A DNA stretch of 64,000 nucleotides. Source: Devosia sp. RR2S18. Its GTDB lineage: Bacteria; Pseudomonadota; Alphaproteobacteria; Rhizobiales; Devosiaceae. The notes beneath the pieces are model-generated. The model was not told the DNA's origin and did no database searches. It was given only the letters and a program-made list of their open reading frames with translations. Both the position numbers and the translations under genes were made by a program. Below are positions 17,243-25,996 of the stretch, one piece after another (position 1 is the first letter of the stretch; each line of letters begins with the position of its first letter). Location: positions 3,718,001-3,782,000 of the forward strand of contig NZ_CP126539.1 in NCBI RefSeq assembly GCF_030177755.1, given 5' to 3'.

Positions 17243-18222
17243 GTGCACCTCTTGCGAAACCTTCTGACTGCTTCAGCCATCACCGTTTTCCTGCTGCCTG
17301 GCTTTGCCGTAGCTCAGGACGCCATCCCCGCCCCCGAGGACGTCAACTCGGCGAGCTACAATGGTGGTGAGCTGCCGGAGGGCCGCTCGGCTCTGACAGT
17401 TAAACTGCAGGTGCTGTTGGATCGGGCCGGTATCTCACCGGGTATCATAGACGGTTACAAGGGAGGGATTTCCGAGAGCGCCCTGCGGGCTTTCGAGAAC
17501 CGCGAGGGCTTCGAGGTGGACGGACTTCTCGACCAGGAGGTCTGGACTGCACTTGGTGGACCGGACGCCACATCCATTTCAAACAATACACCATCGTGGA
17601 GGCGGACACCGACAAGCTGAACGCGCCATTGCCAGATGACTATTCCAAACTGGCAAAGATGGAGTGGCTCGGCTACGCCAGCGTGGCCGAACGACTGGCC
17701 GAGCGCTTTCACATGGACCAGGATTTCCTCGAAAAGCTCAACCCCCAATCCGATTTCAAAGTCGGTCAGACCATCAGTGTCGTCGAACCAGGATCGCGTG
17801 AGAACGAGCAGATCACCCGCGTGGAAGTGATGAAGTCAACTCAAAGGCTCGCCGCCTACAATGAGGCTGGCGAGATGGTGACCAATTATCCAGTTACCGT
17901 GGGCTCCGATCAGCTACCCTCTCCAAGCGGCACGCACGAGGTGAAGGCCATTGCCCTTCCAGCCAGCTACACCTATCAGCCGGATAAGAACTTCCAGCAG
18001 GGCAACAACGACGAAATGTTGATACTGCCGCCCGGACCGAACAACCCGGTCGGGATAGTCTGGATTGATCTCACCAAGCCAACCTACGGCATCCACGGCA
18101 CGCCACAGCCTGCCGAGCTGTTTCAGGACTTCAGCAACGGTTGCGTTCGCATGACCAACTGGGATGCTCGGGAACTTGCTCACATGGTCCGGCAGGGTAC
18201 CACCGTCGAGTTCGTTGAATAG
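17243..18222 (+). pseudogene. L,D-transpeptidase (YkuD) with peptidoglycan-binding domain, frameshifted
   Basis: Two frames together form one ~325-residue protein. Frame 1 (GTG 17,243 to about 17,570): signal peptide ending F-A-V-A-Q-D, then a PG_binding_1-like domain (V-K-L-Q-V-L-L-D-R-A-G-I-S-P-G). Frame 2 (about 17,575 to 18,222): F-K-Q-Y-T-I, then the YkuD domain with I-H-G-T and the active-site S-N-G-C-V-R-M (catalytic Cys). A single-base change between about 17,560 and 17,580 separates them. Such enzymes cross-link 3-3 peptides or attach lipoproteins to peptidoglycan. Either a true pseudogene or a sequencing error; the catalytic half is intact. Start codon is uncertain because upstream starts overlap the terminator. 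Confidence 0.75.
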
Positions 18223-18231
18223 TTGGGGCAG

Positions 18232-19092
18232 CTAGTCTCCTTGAGCGAGCGCTCGCAATGCCACCTTATGCGCTATGCTCTCCACGGCCAGGCACAACGA
18301 CTGCATGAGTTCGCCCCCTGAGCGATAATCAGCAGAAGCAAGGTTCTCGACGCGGCGGTCGGGAGACATTCTCCCGGCGCTCTGCCAGTCGTCCGATTCC
18401 TGGCCCTTATATACTGCCAGTGCAATGCCGCCGCGGCTGTTGAGAAACTGGAAAACGCTCATGTCACTGCTGCCGTCACCGACATAAACAACCTGATCCA
18501 ACGATGTGTGCCACTGCTCATCGGGCAGTTCGCTGTAAACCTCGGATGGGGCATTCGGACCAGCAGCGTCCAAGCCCTTGCACAGGGCTAGTATGTAGCG
18601 GACCTTCTCAGGATGAGTGACGATCAACTTCGGAAAGCAAACGCGGTCCTCATCATCAAAGTGCAGCTGCGTTGCCCAGATTGCCTTGAATTCTGTTGCA
18701 ATCGTGGTGTGAGAGATTATGTCCGCCAGGCCTGAGCTCACCACATAGAACTCCAGTTCGAGGCCAGGCCTGACTTGTTCAGCTGCTTGGCGCAATCGAC
18801 CGAACAGATCAGGGACGCCGTCGAAGAGCTCAAGACCGCGACCCACTTCCTTCAGCAGTTCCCGAGTGATCGAGGCGTCGCTTTCGCCCGAAAGCTCGAT
18901 CAGCGCGAACACCTTTGCCAACACTTCTTCCCAGCCTTGCTGCTGCAGCGGGTTCACGTTCTCCGCTTTCCAGTTGTCCGGGTCTTGACCACACCGCCGC
19001 AGCAGGGCGTCGAATGTGCCTACTGCCAAGGTGAGATCGAAGTCGAAAACAACTGCTATGCGGTCATGCAGATATCTGGTTGCCGTGGCCAT
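18232..19092 (-). CDS. HAD-superfamily hydrolase (phosphoserine-phosphatase-like)
   Basis: A 286-residue cytosolic protein. HAD motif I is V-V-F-D-F-D-L-T-L-A (nucleophile Asp near residue 15 and general acid Asp two residues on), motif II is V-V-S-S-G, and motif III/IV is V-Y-V-G-D-G-S-S-D-M-S-V-F. The helical cap lies between motifs I and II. The substrate is unknown; the arrangement is that of phosphoserine phosphatase-like HADs. Stop codons of this gene and the rightward transpeptidase are 9 bp apart (convergent). Confidence 0.8.
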   Translation of the reverse strand: MATATRYLHDRIAVVFDFDLTLAVGTFDALLRRCGQDPDNWKAENVNPLQQQGWEEVLAKVFALIELSGESDASITRELLKEVGRGLELFDGVPDLFGRLRQAAEQVRPGLELEFYVVSSGLADIISHTTIATEFKAIWATQLHFDDEDRVCFPKLIVTHPEKVRYILALCKGLDAAGPNAPSEVYSELPDEQWHTSLDQVVYVGDGSSDMSVFQFLNSRGGIALAVYKGQESDDWQSAGRMSPDRRVENLASADYRSGGELMQSLCLAVESIAHKVALRALAQGD

Positions 19093-19187
19093 GCTGGTTC
19101 GTCCAATCAATGTGGATGCAGAAACGCCGCCTGTCGGAGGAATTCTCCCAGGAGCATTTTGGGAAACCGGTGATCATGGGATCCAGT

Positions 19188-20303
19188 TCATGAGCTGGAC
19201 TCCTGTGGTTCGCTGCCCTCGTCTTCGCCGAGCGTAGAAGTAAGGTGTTCCATTTCCCGGTGAAGCTGACGCCAGCCGAACGCCAGAATAGCGACGTGCT
19301 TGTCTTCACCTGGTTTGCGTTCGCGGGTGACCCGCTCCTCGAATCCAGCCCACTTCTGGGAGACACGGTCGAGTTCCTCGTGACCCTCACCCAGATCAGG
19401 AGGGCAGGCGTTCTTGGCCACGGCATCTGCAACACGTTCGAGGTAGCTGCAACTTACTTTCCGGGCTTCCGCAAGCAGGTTCTCCTGCTCCTCACTGGGC
19501 TCCCGATCGCCGCCACTCACCATTCGATCGAACATGGATACATGATGCCACAAGCGATCCGCCGCCTGCAGCGTCGAGGAAGTTTTGCTGTTGCTGTCGC
19601 TGTTGCGCAATCTCGATTGCCCCAGCCGGTCACCAGCTATCGCGAGTTCACGCTCCACGGACTTGTGAAGCTTGGTCCATTCCTGAGTTCCGCATTTGGC
19701 GTCTGCATCGAATGCAAGTTCGACCAGTTGCGCGCACTGGCGAACAGCTGTGGCCAGGTGTCTTCTCGCACTCTGATGAGCGGTGACCGGAAAGACGAAC
19801 ACGCCCACGATGGCACCAACTATTGAGCCCAAGGCGATGGCATAGGCTTTCTCGATCGCCTCGGTTAGCAAGCCTGCCTCGCCTGGTGAAATAATCAGGA
19901 TCGCCGCAACGACCCCGCCATACCGCAGCTCCGGCTTGATCTCGCCAACAGCCCCGATGACGCCGACGACCGCAAGCAGCGCAATTAGATTCATCCACCA
20001 TTCAGACCCCATCATGAAGACGGCACCAAGCCCCAGGACTATCCCCAGCGCAGCGCCCATCATTCGCCCCAAGGCCATGTTGAGTGTGCCTCCAACACTC
20101 GTCTGCAGCACGTAGAGGGCAGAGATCACCGCCCAGGTCACATCCGAGACCTGCAGCACCACTCCGACGAAATATGCGAGAGCCGTTGCCAAGCCGGCCC
20201 GGACCGCCGACCGAACCGCTTCATGTTGGTGCACAGTCGTGCTAATTTTGGATAGGGGTGAAAATGGTGAGCTTTTCGCCCCACCGTGTGAGGTGTTGCT
20301 CAT
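19188..20303 (-). CDS. FUSC family inner-membrane protein (aromatic acid exporter-like)
   Basis: A 371-residue protein. After ~30 polar residues come five or six TM helices (about 35-185) with the FUSC signature A-V-R-A-G-L-A-T-A-L-A-Y and W-A-V-I-S-A-L-Y-V-L-Q-T-S-V-G-G. A soluble, Arg/Glu-rich helical C-terminal half (190-371) follows. FUSC proteins include AaeB and fusaric acid resistance pumps; this is a half-size version. Substrate unknown. Transcribed leftward with the HAD gene 95 bp downstream. Confidence 0.8.
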   Translation of the reverse strand: MSNTSHGGAKSSPFSPLSKISTTVHQHEAVRSAVRAGLATALAYFVGVVLQVSDVTWAVISALYVLQTSVGGTLNMALGRMMGAALGIVLGLGAVFMMGSEWWMNLIALLAVVGVIGAVGEIKPELRYGGVVAAILIISPGEAGLLTEAIEKAYAIALGSIVGAIVGVFVFPVTAHQSARRHLATAVRQCAQLVELAFDADAKCGTQEWTKLHKSVERELAIAGDRLGQSRLRNSDSNSKTSSTLQAADRLWHHVSMFDRMVSGGDREPSEEQENLLAEARKVSCSYLERVADAVAKNACPPDLGEGHEELDRVSQKWAGFEERVTRERKPGEDKHVAILAFGWRQLHREMEHLTSTLGEDEGSEPQESSS

Positions 20304-20452
20304 TGGCTTTCAGGAATCGAGTTTACTTCTAGACCTGAACGAGCTGACTTCCGGGTGGGTTGCGGAGAAGCCGCAGCGGCTTGGCCGCTGCTGACGCTTG
20401 AACTCACGTACAGAGCCCCCTGTAAGCCCTGCGCAAGACCGCCAAGCATCTG

Positions 20453-21928
20453 CTATTTCCGTCTGGGTACACGCACAACAGAAGCGGGCGAGGTTAGAGT
20501 ACAAACGACGCCATCGGCGGCATAATCGACGCCGACCTCTCCCTTGAAATCGGCGGCAAGAACCCTGGTGATCATTCTGGAACCAAAGCCAAGGCGCTCC
20601 GGCTGCTTCACTTGAGGGCCGCCGTGTTCTTTCCAGACGAACTTGAACTGTTGCTCACCGTCATCGCCAGCGTGAAAGCCCCAGCAGATGTGAACCTTGC
20701 CCCCGGGAACAGACATGGCACCGTACTTGGCGGCGTTGGTAGCGAGTTCATGGACAGTCAATGAAAGCGACACGGACTGCTTCGCCGATAGCTCCAGATG
20801 GACCCCGTCTAGGACAAAACGATCTGTGCCGGACATGTGAGGGGTCAAAGCTGTTTCGATGACGGTCTGGATAGCAGCGCTTTCCCAAACGGTGGTGGTC
20901 AGCATGTCATGTGCGTGCGCCAATGCTTCCAATCTGCCCGTGAACGCCTGACGGCGCTCGACAATGTCGTCCCCCTTTAGGGTCTGACTGGCGATTGCAC
21001 TCACCATGGCCAGTGAATTCTTGATCCGGTGTTGAAGCTCGCCGCTCAGGACCGCTTGACGGGCTTCTGACTCCTTACGCTGGGTGATATCGCGCACTGT
21101 CCCAATCAGCCGCTTGCCGACCGATGAAGGCAAAGCCTGGGCGCGAGCGTGCACCCACCTTTCAAGGCTGTCATCTGAGCAGATCCGGTATTCGACGTCG
21201 AGAATACCGTCTCCTTCGGTCCCAAGTGCCTGAGCCGCCGCCAAGCCCACCCGCGACCGGTCCTCATGAGCAACTCGGGTGAGGAAGGTCTCAAACCCCG
21301 AAGACTCTCCCGGGGTGAATCCTAGAAGCGAGATGGCACGATCATCACCCTTGAGGTTCGCGAACTTGCCATTGACGACGTCGCATTGCCAAACGCCCGT
21401 GTCGGCAGCTGCCAAGGCCAGCTTCAGCCTGACTTCGCTCTCCCGCAGGGCAAGCTCCGCCTCTTTCTGTTCCGTGATGTCGGTGGAGATCGAAAGCAGA
21501 TGAGTGGGCTTGCCGTCAGGACCTAGGATCGGCATCACGCGCACATCCCAGTACTTCGGATTGCCCCTCGCGGTGTTGGCAGGTCCAAGGAAGCGAGCGG
21601 ACTTGCCGTTGCGAACATCCTCTACCGCCTGCTGAGCGGCGAGATTACCCTCGTTGGTCCAGAAGTCCGGCCAGGGGCAACCTTTCAGTGCCGCGAAATC
21701 GTCGACCTCCATAACCCGCCTGCCACCTTCACTCATGAATTGGAGACGGCCGTCGAGGTCCAGGATCTTTATGCAATCACCGCTTCCGGCAAACACCGCC
21801 GCCAGCAATGCGTCGTTTCCGACCAACGCAGGATCGGCACTACTCAAGTGGATATTCATGGCATCGGCACTGGTGCCGGATGGCTCGGTCATCGCAACAC
21901 TCTTGGGAATATGAACCGTCCTTAACAC
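20453..21928 (-). CDS. PAS-PAS HWE-family sensor histidine kinase
   Basis: A 491-residue soluble kinase with two PAS/PAC domains (about 35-155 and 160-290, each ending in a D-I-T-E/Q-x-K/R-E PAC motif) and a C-terminal HWE kinase domain. The phosphoacceptor box is L-Q-H-R-I-K-N-S-L-A-M-V, and the ATPase region shows H-E-L-A-T-N-A-A-K-Y-G-A and G-F-G-S-R-M-I. HWE kinases in this clade often feed single-domain receivers or PhyR-type stress regulators. No membrane segment, so the signal is cytosolic (light, redox or a metabolite). An alternative ATG start exists at 21,892. A stand-alone receiver lies 0.8 kb away on the same strand (22,758), a plausible partner. Confidence 0.85.
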   Translation of the reverse strand: MLRTVHIPKSVAMTEPSGTSADAMNIHLSSADPALVGNDALLAAVFAGSGDCIKILDLDGRLQFMSEGGRRVMEVDDFAALKGCPWPDFWTNEGNLAAQQAVEDVRNGKSARFLGPANTARGNPKYWDVRVMPILGPDGKPTHLLSISTDITEQKEAELALRESEVRLKLALAAADTGVWQCDVVNGKFANLKGDDRAISLLGFTPGESSGFETFLTRVAHEDRSRVGLAAAQALGTEGDGILDVEYRICSDDSLERWVHARAQALPSSVGKRLIGTVRDITQRKESEARQAVLSGELQHRIKNSLAMVSAIASQTLKGDDIVERRQAFTGRLEALAHAHDMLTTTVWESAAIQTVIETALTPHMSGTDRFVLDGVHLELSAKQSVSLSLTVHELATNAAKYGAMSVPGGKVHICWGFHAGDDGEQQFKFVWKEHGGPQVKQPERLGFGSRMITRVLAADFKGEVGVDYAADGVVCTLTSPASVVRVPRRK

Positions 21929-22185
21929 ATGCGGAGCAAAAAGTCCCAGATGGTGGCAAACCTAAGGTGCATCAGAGGCTTCGATCAGAGGCGGACGATG
22001 TAGGCGAAATGGGACGCTGAAGTAGCTGTAGAGCCACGGATCCGTCGCTCAGATTGTCCATAGAACCGCAAGCAGGACCAGAGCACCCAGGCAGGAGAGC
22101 CGCCTATGCGATCATCTTCTTGCGTGTGTTCAGCAACTACTCTCCTCGGCCGGCGTTCCGAACTCACAAGGGCACAGGGGTGGTG

Positions 22186-22425
22186 ATGGATCGTCAAGCA
22201 GCAGTTCACTTCATCAAGGAATACAGAGCGCAGGTAAAACGATGGAACCTCGTGCTTGCCGGGATCGAGACCGGCAGCCTTTCCGAGGTCGAGAGATGGC
22301 TCGACAGCCAGAGACCTGCCCTCGACGAGATTGCACTCGAACACTCGACCTTGGCGCAAACGGCAATGACGCTCTCGAGCTTCCGTGGACGCACGTACCA
22401 TTCCGGGCGTCTGGTAAAAGCCTAG
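22186..22425 (+). CDS. Small helical protein of unknown function
   Basis: A 79-residue protein (ATG 22,186 with AGGGGTGG just upstream) that is mostly amphipathic helix, with no signal peptide or Cys. No family recognised. It lies between the HWE kinase and the receiver gene, divergent from the kinase, so it could belong to their regulatory circuit, but the sequence gives no proof. Confidence 0.45.
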   Translation: MDRQAAVHFIKEYRAQVKRWNLVLAGIETGSLSEVERWLDSQRPALDEIALEHSTLAQTAMTLSSFRGRTYHSGRLVKA

Positions 22426-22757
22426 CACAAGATCTCAGCACGGCGCCTTGCAGCAGCTCCTGGCTTCCTGAAGTAGCCTTGATTGCAGGTGGCGCGAACT
22501 CTGATGGACGAAGGTAATCGCAGCACGCAACGGAAACGGCTTGGAACATATAGCACTTCCTGGTACGCCGTGGCCTGCCGGTCAGCAGCGCTGCCTCCAG
22601 AGAACGGCGATGCCGGGGGAGAGCTTTCTGGCGCGGCGACCCACCTCACATTCAGAGTGACCTCCTGCCTGATTTCGGTGATCAAGGCTTTGAAGCGCTC
22701 GCGAGGCTCAAGTCGAGCGTTGCCTCGTCCTCAACAACCAGAACAGTCGGGGCGACC
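22426..22757. other. Gap between the small ORF and the receiver gene
   Basis: 332 bp with frames on both strands but none with recognisable motifs or a good start. No terminator is evident. I see nothing supportable in it. Confidence 0.35.
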
Positions 22758-23162
22758 TCATTTATGGCGACCCTCTTCGGGGTACATTCGGGTGGAGCTC
22801 AGTCGTGCCTTGCCCGCAATCTGCTGCAGCTTCATCAAGTCCATCGGTTTCCCGACGAACGGGAAATCGCGATAGCGTTCGGGCACGTGATCCGGGGTGG
22901 TGCTGGTAGCGAAGATGAATGGTGTCCCATGCTCAATCATCAGGTCAGCGATCGGGTATGAAGTTTCGCTGTGCAGATTGATGTCGAGAATAGCGAAGTC
23001 TGGCCAAGGGCCGCTTTCCAGCAGCTGGATGGCGACATCCACGGTCGGCGCAGGACCGATCGCCATGGCGCCCGCTTCCTTGACGGTATCGAAAATATCC
23101 ATGGCAAGAAGGCAATCGTCTTCGACGATCAGGATCCGTCGGTAGTCAAAATCGGCGGTCAT
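22758..23162 (-). CDS. Single-domain response regulator (receiver)
   Basis: A 134-residue protein that is one receiver domain: acidic pair E-D-D after strand 1 (V-E-D-D), phosphoacceptor Asp60 in F-A-I-L-D-I-N-L, Ser/Thr switch in F-A-T-S-T-T, and Lys in F-V-G-K-P-M. There is no output domain. An AGGAG ribosome site precedes the ATG at 23,162. It is the sort of receiver that pairs with HWE kinases as a phosphate shuttle, and one such kinase is encoded nearby. Confidence 0.85.
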   Translation of the reverse strand: MTADFDYRRILIVEDDCLLAMDIFDTVKEAGAMAIGPAPTVDVAIQLLESGPWPDFAILDINLHSETSYPIADLMIEHGTPFIFATSTTPDHVPERYRDFPFVGKPMDLMKLQQIAGKARLSSTRMYPEEGRHK

Positions 23163-23491
23163 GCCTGCGGCTCCTATGAGAGTGTCTCAATCCCACACGG
23201 CGATCGCAGTTCAAAAACGTGAACGAGAGTTGCTTTGAGCTTGGCTTGACTTTAGCTAGCTGTTGTGGCCTGGACCCAAAGGATAGATGCGGAAAGCAGG
23301 TCTATCGTGTCAGTACAATCCGCTTTCGTCTAAGCCTCGTGAGATCTCGCCTGTCCAGCGCTCTCTCCCGCTAAGCTCAGACGGCTTCTGTGGATCGTCG
23401 CGGCTGACCGCAAGCATGCGTCACGCATCAACATATCGATGGTGACTTTCACTACCTACCGCAATGATCTCCACGCGCAGGGAGATCACAA
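23163..23491. other. Intergenic stretch
   Basis: 329 bp between the leftward receiver gene and the rightward interrupted gene. It should hold divergent promoters. GGGAG at 23,480 is the ribosome site of the following TTG-started gene. Nothing else is seen. Confidence 0.35.
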
Positions 23492-23765
23492 TTGTTCGGC
23501 ACGCATCGCCTTGATGAGCTCGCACGAGACGATTTCGAGCCGGAAAGCCTGTCTCAATACAACTGGAGCCACAAATCCATTGCGCATGGCTACGTGCTTC
23601 CACATCACTTCCTTAGCATCTCAACGTGCGGCTGTTCAGAGATAGAAATCCGCATGCTGTTGCCTAGTCATGGTGGACGCACAATCAGCCGGCGGTTCCA
23701 ACTCTCGTTTGATGGTGCTGACCTCAAACTAGAGCCGACCTTCATGGACATCAGCGGCCACCTTC
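23492..23765 (+). pseudogene. 5' part of an unknown gene split by IS256
   Basis: Ninety-one codons from TTG 23,492 (GGGAG seven nt upstream) run into the IS256 element in mid-codon. Joining base 23,765 to base 25,198, which removes the element and one 8 bp target copy, restores an uninterrupted 255-codon gene ending at 25,691. The N-terminal part contains a Y-V-L-P-H-H motif and a C-G-C; no family is recognised with confidence. Confidence 0.65.
23758..23765 (+). repeat. Target-site duplication, left copy
   Basis: CCACCTTC directly left of the IS256 inverted repeat; the identical 8-mer lies at 25,190-25,197. An 8 bp duplication is normal for IS256-family insertion and shows that this insertion has not been rearranged. 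Confidence 0.85.
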
Positions 23766-25189
23766 GGTCGTGTCCCGGGACGTGGTGTAACTGAGCTGGT
23801 CAAGCCGCTCGCGAGCGCGCCATTACGAGCGCCGTAGCGAGCGAGCGGCTGGGTGGTCATCGACGGATTTCCGGTAAGGTCTGGTTGCTTACCCCAACCC
23901 TGCACCTGAAGGACCACCGATGACCGACTCGATGATGAACCTGCGCACGCTGGTAGAGAAGACCCCCGACGCCGATATTCTGCGCGAGATGATTGGCTTT
24001 GCTGCTGAACGGTTGATGGAGCTGGAGGTTAGCGCTGCCACCGGCGCCGCTTATGGCGAGAAGAGCACTGAGCGGCGGGTCCAGCGCAATGGCTACCGCG
24101 AACGGGACTGGGAGACACGAGCCGGCACAGTCGAGCTGCGCATCCCCAAGCTGCGCAAGGGCAGCTACTTCCCTGGCTTTCTTGAGCCGCGCCGGATGGC
24201 GGAGAAGGCGCTGACGGCAGTGATCCAAGAAGCCTACATCCAAGGCATTTCCACCCGCTCGGTAGATGACCTGGTCAAGGCCATGGGCATGAGCGGCATC
24301 TCCAAAAGCCAGGTGAGCCGGCTATGCGAGGAGATCGACGGTAAGGTTAAAGCGTTCCTGGACCGACCGATCGAGGGCGATTGGCCCTATCTGTGGATCG
24401 ACGCCACCTACCTCAAGGTGCGCCGGGGTGGCCGCATTGTCTCGGTGGCTGCCATCATGGCTATCGGCGTCAACGCCGATGGTAGACGCGAGGTGCTGGG
24501 CATGGAGATCGGCACCTCGGAAGCCGAGGCGATCTGGACCGAGTTCCTGCGCAAGCTGACCCGCCGCGGCCTACGAGGCGTGAAGCTGGTCATCTCCGAT
24601 GCTCATGAAGGCATCAAGGCGGCTGTCACCAAGGTCCTTTGTGCAACCTGGCAACGCTGCCGGGTTCACTTCATGCGCAACGTCCTTGCTCATGCTGGCA
24701 AGAGCGGTCGCCGGGTGGCCAGCGCCTTTATCGCTACAGCCTTCGCCCAGGAGACCCCTGAGGCCGCAAGTATCCAATGGCGCGCCGTTGCCGACCAGAT
24801 CCGCACTCGCGTGCCCAAGCTCGCCACCATCATGGATGAGGCCGAGCACGACGTCCTCGCCTATATGAGCTTCCCCAAGGAGCATCGGGCCAAGCTTCAC
24901 TCGAACAACCCGATAGAACGGGTCAATGGCGAGGTGAAGCGCCGGACCGAGGTGGTGGGCATCTTCCCCAACGAGGATGCCATCGTCCGGCTCGTGGGCG
25001 CCATCCTGCTCGAGCAAAACGATGAGTGGGCTGTGCAGCGCGCCAGATACATGTCGCTGGAATCCGTTGCCCATTTGAGCGATGATCCCCTCGTCAGCCT
25101 GCCGGCAGTCCCCGCACGCTGACCAACCCGGCCAAGCCGGATATGCGTGGAGGCCCTGCCTCAGTTACACCACGCCGAAGGACACGATC
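23766..25189 (+). mobile_element. IS256-family insertion sequence (1,424 bp)
   Basis: Imperfect terminal inverted repeats start GGTCGTGTCC (left) and GATCGTGTCC (right, reversed) and share CGTGGTGTAACTGAG a few bases in. The element carries one transposase gene and is flanked by a perfect 8 bp duplication, so it is a complete and probably recent insertion. Confidence 0.9.
23920..25122 (+). CDS. IS256-family (Mutator-like) transposase
   Basis: The 400-residue protein has the usual length and the DDE catalytic set: L-W-I-D-A-T-Y-L (first Asp), V-I-S-D-A-H-E-G (second Asp) and [12 protein letters not shown] (the Glu). The N-terminal region has the G-Y-R-E-R-D-W-x-T-R-A-G-T-V-E motif, and C-x2-H in R-C-R-V-H-F-M precedes the inserted helical domain. 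No lesion is seen, so it should be active. Confidence 0.95.
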   Translation: MTDSMMNLRTLVEKTPDADILREMIGFAAERLMELEVSAATGAAYGEKSTERRVQRNGYRERDWETRAGTVELRIPKLRKGSYFPGFLEPRRMAEKALTAVIQEAYIQGISTRSVDDLVKAMGMSGISKSQVSRLCEEIDGKVKAFLDRPIEGDWPYLWIDATYLKVRRGGRIVSVAAIMAIGVNADGRREVLGMEIGTSEAEAIWTEFLRKLTRRGLRGVKLVISDAHEGIKAAVTKVLCATWQRCRVHFMRNVLAHAGKSGRRVASAFIATAFAQETPEAASIQWRAVADQIRTRVPKLATIMDEAEHDVLAYMSFPKEHRAKLHSNNPIERVNGEVKRRTEVVGIFPNEDAIVRLVGAILLEQNDEWAVQRARYMSLESVAHLSDDPLVSLPAVPAR

Positions 25190-25197
25190 CCACCTTC

Positions 25198-25691
25198 CGA
25201 TCGACATTAACTTGGTGGAAGACGTAGACCGAGAGTACATCAACACACTGGACCGACGCTATCGAACCCGCGAGCAGCTGGAAAATCGCTGGCAGCAGGT
25301 CTGGAATCACTATGTTCTGAGCGCATTTGAGCACTGGCGCCGCACCTGGGAGGAGCACCGCCTGACCGGGTTTGCGCTTGCCGCTGCCAAGTCTCGGCTG
25401 CTAGCCAGTGGCAAACCAGCAGCACGGATAGCGAGGTGTGATCCACTGGGACCCAGGCCGTGCAAAGCGGAAATCATGCGTCAGATCAGGTCGGAGTATT
25501 CACGCGATGTACAGGCCGTGGAGAGGCTCCAGGAAAAAATCACTCGCGGCCCACAAATGGTACACCTGGCCAAGACTCAGGCACTGCGAGCTTTCGGCGA
25601 ATGTGCACAGCGCTATTCGAGCGAACCTACGCCTTTTGCCAAACCAGACGCCGATCACGTTGTGGAAGAGGGTAGCGATCTCAGAATCTAA
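25198..25691 (+). pseudogene. 3' part of the unknown gene split by IS256
   Basis: About 164 codons of an Arg/Glu-rich, helix-prone protein (E-Y-I-N-T-L-D-R-R-Y-R, later N-R-W-Q-Q-V-W-N-H-Y). The frame is continuous with the 5' part at 23,492-23,765 once the element is removed. The stop codon is 67 bp from the island's right terminus, so this gene was the outermost cargo. No function assigned. Confidence 0.65.
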
Positions 25692-25710
25692 GTTCTGCCG
25701 CACTACGCGA

Positions 25711-25758
25711 TCGACCCAAGAAGTTTTGGAATCGACCCACACATGATTTGGCCCGACA
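25711..25758 (-). repeat. Right end of the island: terminal TGTCGG and two GGGTCGA sites
   Basis: Read leftward from 25,758: TGTCGG, 14 nt, GGGTCGA (25,738-25,732), then a second GGGTCGA (25,717-25,711) 21 bp further in. The first site has the same offset from the terminus as at the left end. GTTTT follows outside, as it does after the older end at 3,306. Confidence 0.5.
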
Positions 25759-25772
25759 GTTTTTCACGTAAA

Positions 25773-25817
25773 TGGCGCACCCGACAAGATTCGAACTTGT
25801 GGCCTCTGCCTTCGGAG
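25773..25817 (-). other. attL: 45 bp copy of the tRNA-Arg 3' half
   Basis: Identical for 45 bp to 39,630-39,674, from the encoded CCA to the anticodon loop of tRNA-Arg. It then diverges, so this copy is not a tRNA gene. It marks the left junction of the integrative element; the integrase gene starts 180 bp inside it. Confidence 0.92.
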
Positions 25818-25996
25818 AGATTGCGTCAAGGGTTTTCCCGCGCTTTCTCCGAATGGCTAAAAGTCGCCTAAGCCCCGTATATCCTGGCTTTCCGAGTGTT
25901 CCGCACCTTTCGGCGGTTTTCTAACGTCTTCCCAAATTTCCCAATCCGTGGTGAGTTATTGGTGAGTTGCGCCAAGCCGCAGGATTGGAGGGGACT

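Larger units (their letters stand above)
3311..25758. mobile_element. Candidate Tn7/Tn5053-like island (~22.4 kb) beside tRNA-Arg
   Basis: Both termini read TGTCGG inward and carry (G/A)GTCGA sites whose first copy begins at offset 21 on each side. The left end has three spaced sites (3,331, 3,376, 3,399); the right end has two, 21 bp apart. GTTT(T) lies outside both ends. Asymmetric, multi-site ends starting with TGT are typical of Tn7- and Tn5053/Tn402-type elements. No TnsABC, TniABQ or resolvase is recognisable inside, so it would be a transposase-deficient relic carrying envelope/stress cargo. The right end lies 14 bp beyond the 3' end of the tRNA-Arg sequence. Confidence 0.45.

Noticed and set aside
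25773..25860. A second tRNA-Arg gene
   Set aside because: Only the 3' half (45 bp) matches; the D-arm and 5' acceptor strand are missing. It is the attL copy.
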